Assembly (NCBI GenBank): GCA_019637795.1
Contig: JAHBUY010000001.1
Coordinates: 393,001 to 457,000, forward strand
DNA: 64,000 nucleotides
Origin: a bacterium
GTDB lineage: Bacteria > Desulfobacterota > Binatia > HRBIN30 > CADEER01
Direction of reading: 5' to 3'
The position numbers and the translations under genes were made by a program. The notes beneath the pieces are model-generated. The model saw only the letters and a program-made list of their open reading frames with translations, ran no database searches and was not told the origin of the DNA. The first letter of the stretch is position 1, and each line of letters starts with the position of its first letter. Of the stretch, positions 60,234 to 64,000 are shown piece by piece.

Positions 60234-62867
60234 ATGCACCGGCTGCGACCGTACTGGCGCCCGCTCCTCGCCGCGGCGCTGGCGCTGCCGTTGCTCATCG
60301 GCGCGGTCGCGGTCAGCGCGCCCTGGATCGGCCGCAGCTTCCCCGGCTTTCTCGTCCTCCACGACGGCGTCGTGCCGACGGTGAGCGCGTTCGACTGGCC
60401 CAGCGATCGGCGGGCGCTGTTCCACTCCCAGGTGGTGGCCGTCGACGGGCGGCCGGCCGCCGACAGCGCCGCCATCTACGCCGCGGTCGCAGACCGGCCC
60501 GCGGGTACGCTGGTCCAGTACCGCATGCAGCGCGACGGCGCCGAGCGCGCCATCACCCTGCCCGTGCGCCAGTTCGGCATCGGCGACTACCTGCAGACCT
60601 ACGGCGTGCTGCTCCTGTTCGGCGGCATCTGGCTCGCCTGCGGGCTGGTGGTCGGCGTGCTCCAGCCGCGCAGCCGGCAGGCGCGGGTGTTCCTGCTGCA
60701 GAGCGCCATCGCCGGGCTCTATCCGATCTCCGCCGTGTTCCTCTATCAGCCCGGCCTCGCCTGGCTGGGCTGGCTGCCGGTGGCGCTCGAATGCCTGCTC
60801 GGCGCCACCTGGATCCACCTGGCGCTGGTGTTCCCGGTCGAGCGGCCGCTCGGCGGGTGGCGGCGATCCGCGGCGGTCGGCGCCTACGCGCTCGGCGGCG
60901 CGCTCGCGATCGCCGCCGTCCACGGCCTCGCCGAGGCCCCGCCGCGGCTCGGCTGGCTGCACGCCGAGTACGCCTTCTCCGCGTTCGGTGTCTCGGCCTT
61001 CGTCCTCGCGCTCGTCGCCGGCTATCGCGAACACCCGAGCGGCCCCGTGCGGGCGCGCATCAAAGCCCTGCTGCCCGGCGCCGTGCTGGCGGGATCGCTG
61101 GCCGCCTACGCGCTGCTCAACGCCGCTCTCGCCGGGCGCGATTTCCCCGTCCAGTTCGGCCTGCTGCTGAGCCCGGTGTTCTGCGTCTCGGTGGGCTACG
61201 CGATCGCCAAGCACGACCTCTTCGACGTCGACCGCGTGGTCCGCCAGAGCTTCGTCTACGCGCTGCTGACGCTGGTGGTGCTCGCCGCGTACGCGCTGAC
61301 CCTCGCCGTCTCCGCCCGCGCCCTGCCGGCCTCCGACCGCCTCACCGCGGTGCTCAGCATGGCGTTCGTCGCCCTGCTCGCCTTCGTGCTCGAACCGCTG
61401 CGGCTCGCCATTCAGCGGGCCGTGGATCGCGCCTTCTTCCGCTCCCCGGTCGACTACCGCAAGACGCTCGCCGACCTCGGCGAGGCGATGACCACGCTGC
61501 TGCACACCGAGGACATCGCCGCCGAGCTGACGCGGGTCGGCACCGAGGTCGTGCAGCTCGAAGCCGCCGGCCTCGCGCTCGTGGAGTACGGCGGCGCGCC
61601 GCGCTACTGGCTGCGCCGCGCCGACGCCGCGCCCGTGCACGGCATCGCCCCGGCCGGCATCGCGCCGCTCTGTCGAGCAGCCGACGCGCTCGGCCGCCCG
61701 GCGCTGGTCGAGGAGCATCTCCCCGGCATCGCCGACCCCGCGGCGCGTGCGGACGCCGAGCGCTTCCTCGCCGCTCATCGCCTCGAGGTCGCGCTGCCCC
61801 TGACCTTCGACGGCGTCGTCATCGGCGGCCTGCTGCTCGGCCGCCGCCGCTCGGGGCGGACGGTGTCGTCCGAGGACATCCGCCTGCTGCGCACGCTCGC
61901 CAGCCAGGCCGCCATCGCCCTGCAGAACGCCCGTTCGTACCAGGCGCTGGAGACCCTGACCCGCGAGCTCGACTCCCAGGTCCAGCACCGCACCGCCGAG
62001 CTGCGGATTTCCAACGAGCAGCTCAGCCAGGCCTACGACGATCTCAAGCGCGCCCAGGCGCAGATCGTCCAGTCGGCCAAGATGGCGTCGCTCGGCCAGC
62101 TCGTCGCCGGCGTCGCCCACGAGCTCAACAACCCCGCCAGTTTCATTCACGGCGGCCTGCAGAACCTGAGCCGCGCCCTCGACCGCCTGGTCCGCCTGCT
62201 GCAAGCGCACGAAGCCATCGCGCCGGCGGATCCGGCCGATGCCGAACGGTTGGCGGCGATCCGCCGCGAGATCCGCCTCGACACGCTGCTGCAGGACGTC
62301 CCGGCGCTGCTCCGCATCTGCGCCGAGGGGTCGGAGCGGGTGAAGAAGATCGTCGACGATCTGCGCGTCTTCGTCCGCGCCGACCAGGGCGATCGCGCGC
62401 CGGTGGACGTCGCGCAGTCGATCGACGCCACCCTGGCGCTGCTCGGCGACCGCATCGAGCGCGGCGGCGTCACCGTGCACCGCGACTACCCGCCCGTGCC
62501 GCCCATCGACGGGCAGGCGGGCCAGCTCAACCAGGTGTGGATGAACCTCCTCGTCAACGCCCTCGACGCGCTCGAGGGCGTCGCCGATCCGACCCTGACC
62601 ATCTCCGTGCGCGCCGCCGGCGAGGCCGACGCCCGCCGCATCGAGGTGACGGTGCGCGACAACGGCGCCGGCATGGACGAAGCCACCCGCGCCCGCGCCT
62701 TCGAGCCCTTCTTCACCACCAAGCCCATCGGCCGCGGCACCGGCCTCGGCCTCAGCATCGCCTTCGGCGCCGTACAGAGCCACGGCGGGTCGATCGACAT
62801 CGAGAGCGCGGGCGGCGAGGGCACCAGCGTGGTGGTGCGCCTGCCCCTGGCGGATCGCCCGCGGTAG
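60234..62867 (+). CDS. multi-domain membrane sensor histidine kinase
   Basis: 877 residues from ATG 60234. N-terminal helix, a PDZ-like periplasmic segment (SQVVAVDGRPAADSAAIYAA), about seven further membrane helices (7TM-type sensor region, 105-410), a GAF-like domain (about 430-570), a coiled coil, a dimerisation segment SAKMASLGQLVAGVAHELNN with the phospho-His, and an HATPase domain (NQVWMNLLVNALDAL, VTVRDNGAGMD, GRGTGLGLSIAFGAV). It probably phosphorylates the divergent NtrC-type regulator; the signal is unknown. Confidence 0.92.
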   Translation: MHRLRPYWRPLLAAALALPLLIGAVAVSAPWIGRSFPGFLVLHDGVVPTVSAFDWPSDRRALFHSQVVAVDGRPAADSAAIYAAVADRPAGTLVQYRMQRDGAERAITLPVRQFGIGDYLQTYGVLLLFGGIWLACGLVVGVLQPRSRQARVFLLQSAIAGLYPISAVFLYQPGLAWLGWLPVALECLLGATWIHLALVFPVERPLGGWRRSAAVGAYALGGALAIAAVHGLAEAPPRLGWLHAEYAFSAFGVSAFVLALVAGYREHPSGPVRARIKALLPGAVLAGSLAAYALLNAALAGRDFPVQFGLLLSPVFCVSVGYAIAKHDLFDVDRVVRQSFVYALLTLVVLAAYALTLAVSARALPASDRLTAVLSMAFVALLAFVLEPLRLAIQRAVDRAFFRSPVDYRKTLADLGEAMTTLLHTEDIAAELTRVGTEVVQLEAAGLALVEYGGAPRYWLRRADAAPVHGIAPAGIAPLCRAADALGRPALVEEHLPGIADPAARADAERFLAAHRLEVALPLTFDGVVIGGLLLGRRRSGRTVSSEDIRLLRTLASQAAIALQNARSYQALETLTRELDSQVQHRTAELRISNEQLSQAYDDLKRAQAQIVQSAKMASLGQLVAGVAHELNNPASFIHGGLQNLSRALDRLVRLLQAHEAIAPADPADAERLAAIRREIRLDTLLQDVPALLRICAEGSERVKKIVDDLRVFVRADQGDRAPVDVAQSIDATLALLGDRIERGGVTVHRDYPPVPPIDGQAGQLNQVWMNLLVNALDALEGVADPTLTISVRAAGEADARRIEVTVRDNGAGMDEATRARAFEPFFTTKPIGRGTGLGLSIAFGAVQSHGGSIDIESAGGEGTSVVVRLPLADRPR

Positions 62868-62980
62868 CCGACCTGTCCTGCAACGGACTGCTGGAGGACG
62901 CCGCTCCATCGGCGCCTGTTGGAATCACATCGCGCCGCCATCCTGCAGGCGCCGATGGGCGGCGCCCTCCACCGGGTGCC

Positions 62981-63394
62981 TCACTCGTCGGCGGGGAAGC
63001 GAGCGATCAATCCGACCACGAACGTCGCGTCCGCCAGCGCCGCCTCGGCGTCCTCGCGCCGGTACTCCTCGGTCGGAATGAAATCGTCGTCGCCGTAGAA
63101 GGCGAGCTCTCGTTCCCTGCGCAACCGCTTCGAGATCGCCGCCAGGCGCTCGGTTTCCGCCGCGACGGCCGCCGGCAGGCGGCCTGCGTGCTCCAGCAGC
63201 AGCGCCCCGACGTCGTGCTGCTTCGGCGGCTCGATGCCGACGAACCGCAACATGCCCTCGAGCGCCAGCTCCACCAGCTCCTGCGCCTCGCGCACGACGT
63301 CGGAATAGGCCTCGTCCTCGAGCAGGGTGCGGAGGGCGCGCAGTCCCCGGCGCGCCTTGTCGAAATGGGCGCGCGCCAGGGCGAGGCTGGTCAT
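62981..63394 (-). CDS. HEPN-domain protein of an MNT/HEPN pair
   Basis: 137 residues from ATG 63394, overlapping the MNT stop as ATGA. HEPN (PF05168) pattern: ALARAHFDKARRGLRALRTL, QELVELALEGMLRFVG, then PPKQHDVGALL, the conserved H-D of the family. In MNT/HEPN toxin-antitoxin pairs HEPN can be an RNase toxin whose activity is blocked by AMPylation by MNT. The RNase R-x4-6-H motif is not clearly visible, so it may instead be a non-toxic binding partner. Confidence 0.8.
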   Translation of the reverse strand: MTSLALARAHFDKARRGLRALRTLLEDEAYSDVVREAQELVELALEGMLRFVGIEPPKQHDVGALLLEHAGRLPAAVAAETERLAAISKRLRRERELAFYGDDDFIPTEEYRREDAEAALADATFVVGLIARFPADE

Positions 63395-63897
63395 AGGCGA
63401 ATGATCTCGCCGCGCTTGTAGTCGGGCTTGAGATCCCAGTACCACTCGCTTCCGCGCCAGATCCGTCTGGCGCCGCTGCGCCGCAGGCGGGCGCGCAGGT
63501 CGTCGAGCGCCGCCGCCAGGATGCCGTCGCGGTCCTCGAGGATCACCGCGTCCTCGGTCAGATCGAGCATCAGCGGGCTGGCGGTGCGGATGTCCTCCGG
63601 CGTCCGCAGCACCGGCGAGAGCTCGGTGTGGATGCCGCCGCGCGCCAGCTCGGCGATCGCGTCGGCGAGCCGCGCCTCGACCGGATCGAAGCTCTGCAGA
63701 CGCGCCCGCCGGCCGCGCGGCAGGTCCGCAACGACGAGGAAGAGATCGACGTCCGAACCCGGTCGCGCGGTCCGCCGCGCCACCGACCCGAACAGCGCCA
63801 CGCTGCGCAGCCGCTCGCCATAGGTGGCCTTCATGGCCGCCAGGACGGCGCTGATGAACGGGTGCTCGGGCGTCAGTGAGGCAGCGCCGGCGGCCAT
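63391..63897 (-). CDS. MNT-type nucleotidyltransferase, partner of HEPN
   Basis: 168 residues from ATG 63897. SVALFGSVARRTARPGSDVDLFLVV is the G-S-x-x-R-x-x-x-x-S-D-x-D nucleotidyltransferase active site. The C-terminus has WRGSEWYWDLKPDYKRGEIIRL. MNT proteins are antitoxins that add AMP to HEPN toxins. Gene order MNT then HEPN with ATGA overlap is standard. Confidence 0.85.
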   Translation of the reverse strand: MAAGAASLTPEHPFISAVLAAMKATYGERLRSVALFGSVARRTARPGSDVDLFLVVADLPRGRRARLQSFDPVEARLADAIAELARGGIHTELSPVLRTPEDIRTASPLMLDLTEDAVILEDRDGILAAALDDLRARLRRSGARRIWRGSEWYWDLKPDYKRGEIIRL

Positions 63898-64000
63898 GTG
63901 CGCAGCGTAGCACGAGCCGGCCGCGCCTGTCCCCCGGGGACGAGCGCCCCGGGGGACGGCGACCGCGATCGGGAGCCGCCGCGGACGGCGCGGACCGGCC

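Noticed and set aside
60219..62909. 896-codon minus-strand frame opposite the histidine kinase
   Set aside because: Mirror of the kinase gene, no motif of its own.

Overview
This 64 kb window is very GC-rich and reads as the chromosome of a Gram-negative bacterium. It encodes an RND efflux pump with an outer-membrane factor, apolipoprotein N-acyltransferase, HflK/HflC and many lipobox lipoproteins. Thr/Pro-rich lipoprotein linkers, a DUF1592/DUF1552 pair, MYXO-CTERM- and IPTL-like C-terminal anchors and an FG-GAP protein with a dockerin-like tail suggest a delta-proteobacterium-like lineage (Myxococcota, Desulfobacterota or Binatota-type). That placement is inferred from gene content, not from a marker gene. 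No rRNA, tRNA, CRISPR array, transposase or phage module was seen.

Layout. 1-5.2 kb: minus-strand cluster of an M28-like peptidase, an esterase lipoprotein with an apparent CTG start, and a GH94-like glycosidase cut by the window edge. 5.3-15.1 kb: small secreted protein, SagB-type dehydrogenase, and a plus-strand efflux operon (outer-membrane factor, cNMP-binding/thioredoxin-reductase-like flavoprotein, membrane fusion protein, RND pump). 15.1-25.2 kb: DAC-domain protein, nucleotidyltransferase, glutamate-receptor-like K+ channel facing a CPA2 antiporter, di-haem peroxidase overlapping an FG-GAP/dockerin protein, and a methyltransferase. 25.2-35 kb: B12-binding radical SAM protein, zinc ribbon, an unknown protein beside a beta-CASP nuclease, a GT-C-like membrane protein, and hflK-hflC. 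35-42.7 kb: tightly coupled lipoprotein hydrolase - DUF1592 - DUF1552 operon and an adenylate/guanylate cyclase. 42.7-50.5 kb: glycosyltransferase, CPA1 antiporter, SelO, a dienoyl-CoA isomerase-like crotonase opposite a dienoyl-CoA reductase-like SDR, and three palindromic repeats. 50.5-64 kb: sulfatase, Cys-rich anchored protein, GT1 glycosyltransferase, dynamin-like GTPase, Lnt behind an NtrC-type regulator with a divergent sensor kinase, and a HEPN/MNT pair.

Themes are envelope and secreted functions, ion homeostasis (one channel, two antiporters) and nucleotide signalling (DAC domain, cyclase, cNMP-binding flavoprotein). The most unusual items are the receptor-gated K+ channel, two copies of a ~148-bp palindromic element (one supplying the apparent start codon of an antiporter), an AGGTTGTT-array palindrome, and the redox-motif-less thioredoxin-reductase-like protein inside the efflux operon.
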